A stretch of 64,000 nucleotides of DNA from JANNSO01 sp964485395. Lineage in GTDB: Bacteria; Spirochaetota; Spirochaetia; Treponematales; UBA12059. The position numbers and the translations under genes were made by a program. The notes beneath the pieces were generated by a model. It ran no database searches. It was not told the DNA's origin and saw nothing but the letters and a program-made list of their open reading frames with translations. Shown here one piece after another: positions 24,801-33,204 of the stretch; the first letter of the stretch is position 1; each line of letters opens with the position of its first letter. The DNA lies in assembly GCA_964485395.1 (NCBI GenBank), contig CAZAJF010000020.1, positions 1-64,000 of the forward strand, given 5' to 3'.

Positions 24801-25234
24801 ACGGCTTCGCTAAATATTTCACCAGGCGGAATATCCTCGTCGCGCTGGTATTCGGTGGGCTCGTCAGCCGATTCGTCGCCTTCCCAATCAGGCAGTCTCG
24901 GTTTCTGCCGAGGATTCTTTGGGCTATATAGCATGCGAGAAAGAATGAGACAGAGACGCGAATAGCCGCTTCGGTCCAATACCCATATATAGGCAAGACG
25001 CCGCCCGTCAACGCTGATCGAAGCGCCCGCTATCGGTTTCAGCCCCTTTTCGCTTGCGGCGTCCACGAATAAGGGTAAGGCATACAGGTTATTTTCATCC
25101 GTAAGGGCAAGACTACCGAATCCGGCGCTTGCCGCGAAGGATACGAGGCTTTCCGGCGGCAAGGCCGCGGACATGAGGGAATACCAGGATCTAGCCGCTA
25201 AAAGCGGAATTCCCGCGCCGGAAGTATCATTCAT
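21866..25234 (-). CDS. DNA polymerase III alpha-subunit homologue, DnaE2/ImuC-like
   Basis: 1122 residues from ATG 25234 (the frame is open to TTG 25300). C-family polymerase: the palm acidic motif is DLPDIDVDFPWDER (about residue 440), followed by RVAMVADHCRFSGRSRVRE, the thumb/fingers region with GTHPGGVVITPG and KIDLLGNRSL, YQEDVSRVAMAAAGFSG, AHSASYALVSYRLAWMKARY, and a C-terminal OB fold (RQVSLLGIATAGKEV). The PHP-domain start reads AARSWYSLM where replicative DnaE has HxHxxYS, so the metal-binding/exonuclease site looks lost. Error-prone DnaE2 enzymes read PDIDVDF in the same way. No imuA, imuB or lexA is adjacent. Role inferred: translesion or accessory DNA synthesis. Confidence 0.85.
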   Translation of the reverse strand: MNDTSGAGIPLLAARSWYSLMSAALPPESLVSFAASAGFGSLALTDENNLYALPLFVDAASEKGLKPIAGASISVDGRRLAYIWVLDRSGYSRLCLILSRMLYSPKNPRQKPRLPDWEGDESADEPTEYQRDEDIPPGEIFSEAVVLPESVIVGCENYDPIEDLVSQGWAGLAVASACPDILKRLRLARHLAQVSSAERRERPWLFPLAALESGRGVMELARYAADCDLESVAVAGGCCLSPDDAERMRYLAAIEKRVSLSALGGVWSEPGPEEFLPDLRHAENQFSAFYPARELACRIAATAMPASEFLSLTPVFPAYEGFAEEESFRLLRSQCLAAVPRRFPADETPPELVHARLERELSIIRGKGFSAYFLVVRDIVSTCPRTCGRGSAAASIVSYLLGITHVDPLAHDLFFERFLNEGRSDLPDIDVDFPWDERHAVLNGVFRKYAGRVAMVADHCRFSGRSRVREPAVAMGKSPEEIDALVRAWRYGNDGALPPPLAKAAALLDGVPRYIGTHPGGVVITPGPITDYTHIQPSLLGFPVLAWEKDGTERSGLVKIDLLGNRSLAVLRDCISLVSSSSAANGASAAGGEPAAETKGSTCDIPVWESFNPVKEPCARDLIESGATIGIFYIESPATRQLLAKMQNGDYEHLVAASSIIRPAANKYINEYVRRLRGGSWKHLAPQVEAVLAETYGIMVYQEDVSRVAMAAAGFSGAEADVLRKVLTKKRKGLSLENWHDRFFSGCGDNGIANEETVALWEMMQSFLGYSFCKAHSASYALVSYRLAWMKARYPGYFIVSVINNGGGFYSTQTYLDEARRLGYRLIPPCVNASERQYVAIEECGESLSGRACRGRIHTGLMQIRDVSSVCIARLIEERRLHGLFADVADFLNRVLPSIEDCRALVRSGAMDFLETIPQGSVGDTAADKVLHGIPARTRPQLLWIYHQWRRGRSKGAQSRNLAGLCEEWSPPSCISDYSPAIKLRDEADFLGVLVSVDTAGLFKRRSLTVAERRHWPAPVDSSQLTRHIGRQVSLLGIATAGKEVVASTGDSMCFRSFTDTDGVFETVLFPNAYRRLMPILENNSAFLLLGTVHEDFNAVIVHIDDIMALNRESRPSAPLMS

Positions 25235-25433
25235 GAAAACCACCACTATCCATTCAGTTAATCCTCTTGATTCCAGTCGTCCACGAATTGAATTTATCAA
25301 GAAGTACTTAACATTTGTATAGTAGTTTTAAAAGAGACGCAAGGGGCAGATATTCGTTGTTTTATTTATTTTCGTATAGTACAATCAAGGCGAGCAGGGC
25401 ACCCGCCACTGACTACCAGCACCGGAGAGCGAT

Positions 25434-25982
25434 ATGCGGCAAATACCCATAAAAAAAGAAAATATCCTCGAAGAGCTTAAAGCCACCCTGATTTTTCAAA
25501 ATCTGTCGGTTGAGGAACTCAAGCGAATAGTCAGCTGTTGCGAACAATGGGAATATGCGCCTGCCGAATCCATCGTTACCGAAGATTCGGTGAGCCGGTA
25601 TATCTATATTCTTCTCAAAGGTTCCGTCGACATTACGGTGCGCGGCAAGGAAAAAGACAGCATACGAATCTCAGGCGTGGAAAGCGGGGATGTTTTCGGC
25701 GAGGCATCCATTTTCATGGACGTTCGCAGGACGGCCAGCGCGGTAGCCCGAACCGAAGTGCGGCTCATCAGCATGTCCCGCGAGCAATTATTCGAGTATT
25801 GCAACGAAAATCCCAAGGCAGGCCTCAAGATCTTCACGTTTGTCATTTACAGCCTGCTGCGAAAACTGTCCATCGTAAACAAAGATCTGGCCATGGAGCG
25901 CGAATCCATGGTTACCCAGGAAGACATAGACCTGCTCAAGGGGTTCTTTCCTAAAAGTATCGACGAGATAATCGGCAAATAA
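25434..25982 (+). CDS. Cyclic-nucleotide-binding domain protein without a DNA-binding domain
   Basis: 182 residues. A single CNMP beta-barrel spans about 18-135 (FQNLSVEELKRIV, ILLKGSVDITVRGKEKDS, VESGDVFGEASIFMDVRRTASAVA). The phosphate-binding cassette GEASIFMDVRRTAS keeps the Gly-Glu and an Arg at the expected place, so cAMP or cGMP binding is plausible. The C-terminal 45 residues are helical but contain no helix-turn-helix, so it is not a CRP/FNR activator. It may be a stand-alone sensor or regulatory subunit. Ribosome binding site GGAG precedes ATG 25434. Convergent with the aminotransferase gene. Confidence 0.8.
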   Translation: MRQIPIKKENILEELKATLIFQNLSVEELKRIVSCCEQWEYAPAESIVTEDSVSRYIYILLKGSVDITVRGKEKDSIRISGVESGDVFGEASIFMDVRRTASAVARTEVRLISMSREQLFEYCNENPKAGLKIFTFVIYSLLRKLSIVNKDLAMERESMVTQEDIDLLKGFFPKSIDEIIGK

Positions 25983-26001
25983 ACTGCAGCCGGTGACCGA
26001 T

Positions 26002-26036
26002 AAAAAAACAGCCGCTAAAAAGCGGCTGTTTTTTTA
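26002..26036. terminator. Bidirectional terminator between convergent genes
   Basis: Perfect 9-bp stem ACAGCCGCT / AGCGGCTGT with an AAAA loop, flanked by A7 and T7. It serves both the CNMP gene and the aminotransferase gene. Confidence 0.95.
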
Positions 26037-26044
26037 TCGCCCGG

Positions 26045-27322
26045 TCAGACCCCTTCGGGGCTTGTCTTTGCTCGGTTGCCGGCCTCATAGGCTTCCAGCT
26101 CGCGGGTAATGACGCGCGCGAGCCGCTTGATGCCTTCTTCTATCTTTTCCGGGCTTGAATACGAAAAATTGATGCGCATGGCGTTATGCTCGGGTTCGTC
26201 GAAATAAAACGCCGAACCCACCACGAAAGCCACTTTTTCCTGTTCCACCGCTTTATAGATAAGCTCGTCGGTATTCATGAACTTGGGCAGTGACAGCCAC
26301 AGGAATAATCCGCCTTCGGGCTTCGTCCACTTGATTTCCCAACGCTTGGGCATGTACTTATCGAGCGCGTCCATCATCGTATTTCGTTTGATGCGGTAAT
26401 TATCGCACGTGGACTTGATGACGTCGTAGAGCTTGCCGGTCTTCATATACTCCGCGAGCCATTTTTGGGAAAAAACATTGGTGCATAAATCCATGGCCTG
26501 CTTGGCGATGACGAATTTATTGATGAGTTTTTCGTTGCCCATGATCCAGCCTACGCGAACACCGGGAGCCAGGATCTTGGAGAAGGTCTTCAAGTTGATA
26601 ACATTGCCAACGTTCGCGCCATTCTGGTCAAGCTGGTAAATAGACGGAATAGCCTCACCGATAAACCGGATTTCCCGGTACGGGGAATCCTCGACGATAA
26701 TGAGGTCGTTATCGTAGGCAAACGTCAGCAGCGCTTTGCGTTTTTCCAAGCTCCAGCAAAAGCCGGCGGGATTTTGGAAGTCTGGAATGACGTAGATATA
26801 CTTGACTTTGGCGCCACCAAGAATGGCACGGCTGTAATTGCGCGCCAGAAGATCCATGTCGAAACCATCCTGCTCCGCCGTAAAGGGTATGCCTAAAATT
26901 TTCGCCGAGTACGACTGTATGGCTTGGATTGCGCCCACGTAGGTCGGCCTGCCCGCTATGGCATAATCGCCGGGATCGAGGAATATCTTGGCTACCATGT
27001 CCAAGGCCTGCTGGCTGGCCGAGACGACGAGCAGGTTCTCTTTTTTTATGTTGACGCCTTGTTTGGCCTCGAACTTGATTATTTCTTCTTTTAAGTCGTT
27101 ATCGCCCTCGGTGGTGCCGTATTGCAGCGCTTGGGTGGCGTGTTTGTCAAAGACGATATTGGCGGCGGTTTTCAAATCTTCCACCGGAAAGGTCTCGGGG
27201 GCTGGAAGCCCTCCGGCAAACGAGATGATTTCGGGCTGGGTGGTCAATTTCAGGAGCTCGCGAATAACGCTCTTCTTCATATTGCGCGCGTTGACAGAAA
27301 GACAGGCTTCGTAATCGATCAT
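26045..27322 (-). CDS. PLP-dependent aminotransferase, class I/II (LysN/MocR-type fold)
   Basis: 425 residues. N-terminal IISFAGGLPAPETFPVEDL is the signature of the 2-aminoadipate/aromatic aminotransferase subgroup. YVIPDFQNPAGFCWS holds the Asn/Pro cofactor site. The Schiff-base lysine is in NLKTFSKILAPGVRVGWIMG. The C-terminal substrate Arg is in NAMRINFSY. It transfers an amino group between an amino acid and 2-oxoglutarate or pyruvate; the substrate cannot be told. It lacks a GntR domain, so it is an enzyme and not a MocR regulator. The neighbouring gene on the other side is divergent. Confidence 0.88.
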   Translation of the reverse strand: MIDYEACLSVNARNMKKSVIRELLKLTTQPEIISFAGGLPAPETFPVEDLKTAANIVFDKHATQALQYGTTEGDNDLKEEIIKFEAKQGVNIKKENLLVVSASQQALDMVAKIFLDPGDYAIAGRPTYVGAIQAIQSYSAKILGIPFTAEQDGFDMDLLARNYSRAILGGAKVKYIYVIPDFQNPAGFCWSLEKRKALLTFAYDNDLIIVEDSPYREIRFIGEAIPSIYQLDQNGANVGNVINLKTFSKILAPGVRVGWIMGNEKLINKFVIAKQAMDLCTNVFSQKWLAEYMKTGKLYDVIKSTCDNYRIKRNTMMDALDKYMPKRWEIKWTKPEGGLFLWLSLPKFMNTDELIYKAVEQEKVAFVVGSAFYFDEPEHNAMRINFSYSSPEKIEEGIKRLARVITRELEAYEAGNRAKTSPEGV

Positions 27323-27519
27323 GAAAAATCTCCTGCAAAAAAGGTGTCGGGGAAAACCCTCAACAAATAATACAGCTAAACATCCATGAGGTAAAGGCTA
27401 AGAACTGATATATCATATCAACTATTAAAATAATTACTTTTAAACGTTTCATTAATCGCAACATACTGTTTTTTTTCAACAACTTGCATAGCAACGCTGG
27501 AAACAGGTATTCTGGATGA

Positions 27520-28776
27520 ATGAAACGTAGCGATATAGAACTTCTCGCCCCCGTAGGATCCTTCGAGTCCTTGCAAGCAGCCATACAAGGACACGCGGAT
27601 TCCATTTATTTCGGTGTCGGCAACCTTAATATGCGGGCCAAATCGGCCCAAAATTTCACCAATGCCGATATGGCGGAAATCGTGCGCCGCTGCAAGGAAT
27701 CAGGCCTGCGCGCCTACCTCACCCTCAATACCGTAATGTACGACGAAAATATGGATGAGCTTCGCGAAACCGTGGATACCGCGCGCGCGGCCGGCGTAGA
27801 CGCCATCATAGCCAATGACCTTGCCGTGCTGGGCTATTGCAAGAAAAGCGGCATGCCCGTGCACATCTCCACCCAGCAGAACATCAGCAACGCGGAGGCC
27901 CTGGAGTTTTTTGCCCCGTGGGCGGACGTTATGGTATTGGCGCGGGAACTGAATATGGAGCAAATGTCGATGATTGCGCAAGCCATCCGCGACAGAAAAA
28001 TAACCGGGCCCTCAGGCCAACTCGTGCGGCTTGAGGTCTTTGCCCACGGGGCTCTATGCATGGCCATATCGGGCAAATGCTACCTGAGCCTCCACGAATA
28101 CAATTTCTCGGCGAACAGGGGTTCCTGCGTGCAGATCTGCAGGCGCGCCTATGAAGTTCGCGACAAGGAAAGCGACGACGTGCTGGAAATAGACAACGAG
28201 TACATCATGTCGCCCAAAGACCTGTGCACCGTCGAGTTCCTCGATCAATTGCTCGCCACGGGAGTAGGCGTACTCAAGATAGAAGGCAGGGCGCGCTCCC
28301 CCGAGTACGTGCTTACCGTATGCGGCGCCTACGACGAAGGCCTTCGCGCGCTTGAAGCGGGTAGCTATACCAGGGAGTTCGCCGCTGAGCTCAAGGAAAG
28401 ACTCCTGGGCGTTTTCAACCGCGGCTTCTGGGACGGCTACTATATGGGCAAGAAACTGGGCGAATGGAGCAAGGTTTACGGCAATGAATCCGAGCAGAGC
28501 AAAAAATACGTCGGCAAGGTTACGAATTATTTCGCCAAGCCGCAGGTAGCCGAGTTCCTCATAGAAGTGGACAAACTGACCGTCGGGGACAGCATCCTCA
28601 TCATCGGCCCCACGACGGGCGTCATAGAGATGACCGTCAGCGAACTGAAGCACAACAAGGGCGCCCCTGGCGAAGCCCTCCGCGGAGAGACGATAACCTT
28701 TCCCGTCTCCAGTTTTTTGCGCAGGAGCGACAAACTGTTCGTCCTGGAAAAAAGAAAGCCCAAGCCATGTCGGTAA
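27520..28776 (+). CDS. U32 peptidase-family protein (TrhP/RlhA-like)
   Basis: 418 residues. TIM-barrel start MKRSDIELLAPVGSFESLQA, IYFGVGNLNMRAKSAQNF and VHISTQQNISNAEALEF. The U32 signature region is FAHGALCMAISGKCYLS followed by NRGSCVQICRRAYEV, with Cys residues that in this family can hold an Fe-S cluster. Characterised relatives hydroxylate U34 of tRNA (TrhP) or C2501 of 23S rRNA (RlhA) using prephenate; the protease label is historical. A C-terminal beta domain follows. The stop overlaps the start of cobS by 10 bases, so the two are translated together. Confidence 0.87.
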   Translation: MKRSDIELLAPVGSFESLQAAIQGHADSIYFGVGNLNMRAKSAQNFTNADMAEIVRRCKESGLRAYLTLNTVMYDENMDELRETVDTARAAGVDAIIANDLAVLGYCKKSGMPVHISTQQNISNAEALEFFAPWADVMVLARELNMEQMSMIAQAIRDRKITGPSGQLVRLEVFAHGALCMAISGKCYLSLHEYNFSANRGSCVQICRRAYEVRDKESDDVLEIDNEYIMSPKDLCTVEFLDQLLATGVGVLKIEGRARSPEYVLTVCGAYDEGLRALEAGSYTREFAAELKERLLGVFNRGFWDGYYMGKKLGEWSKVYGNESEQSKKYVGKVTNYFAKPQVAEFLIEVDKLTVGDSILIIGPTTGVIEMTVSELKHNKGAPGEALRGETITFPVSSFLRRSDKLFVLEKRKPKPCR

Positions 28777-29540
28777 TAAATTATTTACTTTCCGCCTGGG
28801 TTTTCTTTTTCCGCTTCCCCGCGTTCAGGCTTAAAAAATTCCATCCAACGGCCATTATCCTGGCGGGATTCGTGCAAATGCCCGTATTCCTGGGCTTTGC
28901 GATGCTGTTCCGCCGGCTGTTCAAGCTTGGGGGCATTGAAACGCTGCCCTATGCCTTGTTCGGATCGCTGGCTCTCGCCTTGCTCACCGGATTCTTCCAC
29001 GAGGACGGCCTGTCGGATCTTTTTGATTCCCTCGGAGTCTCGAAGTTCGACGTCACGCCCGAGAACCTGGAGCGCATAAAAAAAGCCATGCTGGACAGTC
29101 GCCTTGGCAGCTTCGGCGTGCACGCGGCGGTGCTTCTCTGGCTGCTCCGCTATATTTTTTCAATACAGCCCGACGCGATCCTCACGGTATCGGTCGCCAT
29201 CCTGGCCTCCCGTACCGCAGGCATCGCGGTGGCAGTCATAGAATCCCGCAGGCACGCAAAAAATCCGGACGCTAAAGCCTCCCAATACCTGCGGGACATA
29301 CCGCTGGCGCTGCCCCTGCTCTGCCTGGGCCTGGTAGCCGCATCGACGTTTGCGTTTTTCGCTTCCTGGCAGCCGGGATTGGCCGTGTGCGCCGTCTCAG
29401 CGCTTATGTTTATTTTATTGAAGGCCTTTGCGAAAAGATCCGGATTCCTCAACGGCGACATGGCAGGCGCCACGATATTGATCGGCGAACTGGCTCTATG
29501 CCTTGCGCTCCGATTCTGCGACATGACCTTGCGATTCTGA
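28767..29540 (+). CDS. cobS: Adenosylcobinamide-GDP ribazoletransferase
   Basis: 257 residues, a polytopic membrane enzyme that joins alpha-ribazole to adenosylcobinamide-GDP, the last step in cobalamin assembly. Motifs: LTGFFHEDGLSDLFDSLG (metal-binding, equivalent to H.DGL.D..D), MLDSRLGSFGVHAA, and near the C-terminus GFLNGDMAGATILIGELA (G..GD..G...E). Slightly divergent from the enterobacterial sequence but all acidic residues are kept. No other cobalamin gene and no B12 riboswitch lie in the window, so it appears detached from its pathway and coupled to the U32 gene. Confidence 0.85.
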   Translation: MSVINYLLSAWVFFFRFPAFRLKKFHPTAIILAGFVQMPVFLGFAMLFRRLFKLGGIETLPYALFGSLALALLTGFFHEDGLSDLFDSLGVSKFDVTPENLERIKKAMLDSRLGSFGVHAAVLLWLLRYIFSIQPDAILTVSVAILASRTAGIAVAVIESRRHAKNPDAKASQYLRDIPLALPLLCLGLVAASTFAFFASWQPGLAVCAVSALMFILLKAFAKRSGFLNGDMAGATILIGELALCLALRFCDMTLRF

Positions 29541-29546
29541 AACTTG

Positions 29547-29579
29547 CCGGGGTTTCTCTTTACCAAACCGAAACCCCGG
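29547..29579 (+). terminator. Hairpin after cobS
   Basis: Perfect 10-bp stem CCGGGGTTTC / GAAACCCCGG with a 13-nt loop, six bases after the cobS stop. No U-tract. A weaker hairpin AATTCAAT/ATTGAATT follows at 29587-29613. Confidence 0.5.
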
Positions 29580-29622
29580 TAATTCCAATTCAATACACTG
29601 GGTAAATTGAATTTCCTCAAAT

Positions 29623-29660
29623 AAAAAAGCCTGCCCTCCGGCATAACCGGAGAACAGGCC
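29623..29660 (-). terminator. Terminator of gdhA
   Basis: On the minus strand: GCCTG..CTCCGG stem with internal CC/AA mismatches followed by six T residues. It is the second of two hairpins behind gdhA. Confidence 0.85.
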
Positions 29661-29664
29661 CTTC

Positions 29665-29693
29665 AAATTCAATCCGCAAAGCGGGTTGAATTT
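29665..29693 (-). repeat. AAATTCAAT-type hairpin behind gdhA
   Basis: 13-bp stem AAATTCAATCCGC / GCGGGTTGAATTT with a 3-nt loop, starting four bases after the gdhA stop. Nearly the same hairpin occurs at the uvrA 3' end (40404-40432). Confidence 0.6.
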
Positions 29694-29697
29694 TACG

Positions 29698-31044
29698 TCA
29701 AACAAGACCCTGAGCGATCATGGCATCGGCGACTTTCTTGAAACCGGCGATGTTGGCGCCTACGACGTAGTTGCCTTCAGCTCCGAATTCCTTGGCGGTA
29801 TCGATACAGTTCTTATGGATGAAAATCATGATGTCATGGAGCTTCTTGTCCACTTCTTCAGCCGTCCACGCGAGGCGCATGGAGTTCTGGCTCATCTCGA
29901 GACCGGAAGTGGCGACGCCGCCTGCATTGGCAGCCTTGCCGGGAGCGAACGGAATCTTCTTCTCGATGAAGAGCTTCCAAGCTTCCGGAGTACAACCCAT
30001 GTTGGAGGTTTCAACGACGGCCTGAACGCCGTTCTTGATGAGCATCTGGGCATCTTCGCCGGAGAGCTCGTTCTGGATGGCGCAGGGCATCGCAATGTCG
30101 AACTTCTGCTCCCAGGGGCGCTTGCCCGCGAAGAACTTGGCGTTGGGGAATTTCTTGACATAGTTCTCGACCTTGTTGCGGTCGATCACGAGCATTTCCT
30201 CAAGATACTTCCATTTTTCGGGGGTACCGATTCCATCGGGATCAAAAACGTATCCGTCGGGTCCGGAGATTGTCACTACTTTGGCGCCGAGCTGGCTGGC
30301 CTTGATACAGGCACCCCAAGCGACGTTGCCGAAGCCGGAAGTAGAGACGGTTTTACCCTTGAGGGTTTCTTTCTTGAGTTTGAACATTTCTTCGGCGAAA
30401 TAGACAGCTCCGAAACCGGTGGCTTCGGGGCGAATCAGGGAACCGCCGAAAGAGATGCCTTTACCGGTCAAAACGCCGGTAAACTCGTCGCGAAGGCGTT
30501 TGTACTGGCCGAACATGTAACCGACTTCGCGTCCGCCCACGCCGATGTCGCCGGCGGGAACGTCAGTGTCGGGACCGATATATTTCTGGAGCTCGGTCAT
30601 GAAGCTCTGGCAGAAGCGCATGATTTCGTTGTCGCTGCGACCGTTGGAATCGAAGTCCGCGCCGCCCTTGCCGCCGCCCATGGGAAGACCGGTAAGGCTG
30701 TTCTTGAAAGTCTGCTCGAAGCCGAGGAATTTGAGGGTGGAGAGGGTAACCTTGGGATGGAAGCGGATACCGCCTTTATAGGGGCCGATGGCGCTGTTGA
30801 ACTGCACGCGGTAACCGCGGTTGATCATGTATTCGCCTTTGTCGTTCATCCAGGGAACCTTGAACATGATGCTGCGTTCAGGGTCTACGATGCGCTCAAG
30901 AATGCGCTGAGCCTTGTATTTCGGATCCTTCTCGATAAGTGGAGCGATGGATTCGAGTACTTCTTCTGCTGCCTGGAGAAATTCTGCTTCCCACGGGGCG
31001 CGAGCCTTGAGGCCGTCAAGGACCTCGCGGATATAAGCGTTCAT
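29698..31044 (-). CDS. gdhA: Glutamate dehydrogenase, probably NADP-specific
   Basis: 448 residues, the hexameric bacterial GDH length. It reductively aminates 2-oxoglutarate to glutamate for ammonia assimilation. Motifs: GPYKGGIRFHPKV, LPMGGGKGGADFD with the catalytic lysine, MRFCQSFMTELQKYIGPDTDVPAGDIGVGGRE (Asp of the active site), the Rossmann GFGNVAWG and CAIQNEL. Closely follows the E. coli GdhA type, which is NADP-dependent. AAGGAGG precedes ATG 31044. A long open plus-strand frame across the gene is an antisense shadow. Confidence 0.95.
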   Translation of the reverse strand: MNAYIREVLDGLKARAPWEAEFLQAAEEVLESIAPLIEKDPKYKAQRILERIVDPERSIMFKVPWMNDKGEYMINRGYRVQFNSAIGPYKGGIRFHPKVTLSTLKFLGFEQTFKNSLTGLPMGGGKGGADFDSNGRSDNEIMRFCQSFMTELQKYIGPDTDVPAGDIGVGGREVGYMFGQYKRLRDEFTGVLTGKGISFGGSLIRPEATGFGAVYFAEEMFKLKKETLKGKTVSTSGFGNVAWGACIKASQLGAKVVTISGPDGYVFDPDGIGTPEKWKYLEEMLVIDRNKVENYVKKFPNAKFFAGKRPWEQKFDIAMPCAIQNELSGEDAQMLIKNGVQAVVETSNMGCTPEAWKLFIEKKIPFAPGKAANAGGVATSGLEMSQNSMRLAWTAEEVDKKLHDIMIFIHKNCIDTAKEFGAEGNYVVGANIAGFKKVADAMIAQGLV

Positions 31045-31185
31045 AAAGCCTCCTTATGAAGAAAAACAACACATAATTCTGGTATGGCACTGCTTCGGCC
31101 AACCACTCCTAGTGTACATGCTTACGAACTCTTAGGCAAGCGTTCTTTTGAATATTGAATGATTTTTTTAATAGTTGAAACGATT

Positions 31186-33204
31186 TTAGAATAAACGGCG
31201 GATTTCTTCAAAAAGAGCCGGCCACGTGGCAGCAGAAACAACCGGTATTTGAGCAGGAACAGGGGTCGTTGTGTCTTTGGGCGGTTCCTTTATCAAAATA
31301 TCACGAGGATTTATCGAATCGAAAAAACCGTTGCGCTCAAGCTTGCCTTCTGCCAATTCGTCATCCAAGCGCGTTACCGTAAATTTTCCTACAACATTTT
31401 TGTCGTCCCAGACAATCCCCAAGGAATCGGGCTTGAGAAACAACGATCCGCTTTTTAACACAAGAAACACGTCGCCCACTTTTATCCCCAGCGAACGCCC
31501 CATAGTCATGATGGCGGTATCGGCCTTGCGCTGAGTCAAGGTGCCCTGCAGGGGTAAGGCGGCGGTAATCTGGGATACGATCTGGCTGCATGCGAGCTGA
31601 ACCCTGTCGTTGCCTGATCGTACCGTATCGAGCCGCAAGGCCAGCGCGCCCGTACGGGCGATGCGCAATTCGGCGATTATCTGTATCTCGCGCTCGGTTT
31701 CCCTCGTCGTAAGCAAAAGAAAATAATCCGCCCCCGACTCCCGGGCAGGTCGGAAAGCATCGATGAAAGTGTTAACCCTGGACACCGTGGCATAGGGCAT
31801 GATCTGCGGGGAAGTCGCGAAAAGGTCGCGGATAAACCGGCCTATTACCTGATCGCTGGCAACGTGCCAGGGAGTGCCTCCCGGTCCGGCCGAATAAACG
31901 GCGAGACGATATGGCCGCTCCTGCATCAGCGAGGTGTTTATCTTCCAGTCTCGGGAAACGCTGCCTTCCAGCAGATTTTCGTAAATTTCGAGGGCATCGT
32001 CCAGTTTTTGGTCTGATTTCCCGATTTCCTTGAGAAAGCGCACTTCATCAAGGTAGGTGGATGGTAATTTGGACAGTTTGAGCAAATTCGCGTACCTTCG
32101 CCTTCCTTGATTGGCATAGGAATCCAAAGCCAATCCGCGGCGATATTCCGTCAGCGCTTTTTCATACATGAGCCGACGCTCGAATTCAGCTGCCCTATCC
32201 CATCTCCAACGTGCGTACACGGACCGGGAAGGATCTTCCAGGGCTTTGGAGTCCATGATGAAATTTTCTAAGGCTATCCTCGCGATTTCATCGTCGGGAC
32301 GCATTTCCGCCAGTGTCGCGAAAGCGGATTCCGCTTCTGCATCTTTGCCGGCCGCGCTTTGCACGAGCCCGAGCAAGAACCAGGCCTGGTAATCCTTGGG
32401 ATTATAATGGAGGCTTTTATCCAGAATCGCGATGGCTTCGTCATAAGCCCCTCGGTCGTAATAGAGGTAGGCAAGGAATCCCAGGGCTGCCGTGTGAGAA
32501 GGCTTCAGTTCCAAAGCCTTGAGGAGCAGGCGGGAAGCCTCGATGAGATTTCCCGCTTCCGCGCTTGCAAGGGCGGCGGTATAGCAGACATCGGGATCGT
32601 CGCCGGCCCAGCGCAAGGCTTCCTTGAGGAATCCTGCGGATTCCACGGATTTTCCTTCTGCCTTCGTTATAAGGGCCAAGGATACCAAAGCTCGCGCATC
32701 TTCGGGATAGTTGCGAAGCGAGGCTGCGAGCGTCGCTCTTGCGGAAGCCGGCCTACCCGCGCGAAGGTCCAGCAACGACTGGCCAAAACGCGCATCCCGG
32801 TCATTAGGAAGAATTTTCAGGACTTCCTCAAATAGCTTTTTGGCGATATCGGGCTTGCCGAGGCTGATGGAGCAGAAACCCTCGAGGTTTATGAGCACAG
32901 GATCGCGAGGCCCGTATTTGACCGCTTCCTTGATGTAAAACAACGCGCGCTCGTACTCGCCAAGCTCGTAATGGCATTGCGCCAATTGGATGTACGCGGG
33001 GGCGTACGCGGAATTCAGGCTCGTGGCCTGCAGAAGTATTTCTATGGCGCGATAATTATCGCCGAACGCGGCGGATTCGCGGGCGTTGTCCAAGAGCGCC
33101 GTTACGCTGCGTCCTGGGCTCGGCTGGGACACGGCGACGGCAGCCGAAAAACAAAACAGCACGCACCGCAGGGTGAATGCCCGGGCCGCCACCGAAGTCT
33201 TCAT
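31186..33204 (-). CDS. Exported TPR-repeat protein
   Basis: 672 residues. A signal peptide (LRCVLFCFSAAVAVSQ) is followed by about eight TPR units in residues 35-330 (APAYIQLAQCHYELGEYERA, HTAALGFLAYLYYDRGAYDE, KDYQAWFLLGLVQSAAGKDA). Residues 430-650 form a separate beta-rich domain with DYFLLLTTRETEREIQIIAE and a late segment on GRSLGIKVGDVFLVLKSG. It probably acts as a periplasmic scaffold. The start overlaps the corC stop by four bases. The same neighbours in the same order occur in Treponema genomes as I recall them, which suggests an envelope-related role. Confidence 0.75.
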   Translation of the reverse strand: MKTSVAARAFTLRCVLFCFSAAVAVSQPSPGRSVTALLDNARESAAFGDNYRAIEILLQATSLNSAYAPAYIQLAQCHYELGEYERALFYIKEAVKYGPRDPVLINLEGFCSISLGKPDIAKKLFEEVLKILPNDRDARFGQSLLDLRAGRPASARATLAASLRNYPEDARALVSLALITKAEGKSVESAGFLKEALRWAGDDPDVCYTAALASAEAGNLIEASRLLLKALELKPSHTAALGFLAYLYYDRGAYDEAIAILDKSLHYNPKDYQAWFLLGLVQSAAGKDAEAESAFATLAEMRPDDEIARIALENFIMDSKALEDPSRSVYARWRWDRAAEFERRLMYEKALTEYRRGLALDSYANQGRRRYANLLKLSKLPSTYLDEVRFLKEIGKSDQKLDDALEIYENLLEGSVSRDWKINTSLMQERPYRLAVYSAGPGGTPWHVASDQVIGRFIRDLFATSPQIMPYATVSRVNTFIDAFRPARESGADYFLLLTTRETEREIQIIAELRIARTGALALRLDTVRSGNDRVQLACSQIVSQITAALPLQGTLTQRKADTAIMTMGRSLGIKVGDVFLVLKSGSLFLKPDSLGIVWDDKNVVGKFTVTRLDDELAEGKLERNGFFDSINPRDILIKEPPKDTTTPVPAQIPVVSAATWPALFEEIRRLF

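Noticed and set aside
23633..24931. 432-codon plus-strand frame within the polymerase gene
   Set aside because: Antisense shadow of the DnaE2-like gene, a common effect of GC-rich codon use.
29686..31059. 457-codon plus-strand frame
   Set aside because: It mirrors gdhA exactly, whose conserved motifs and ribosome binding site fix the real strand.
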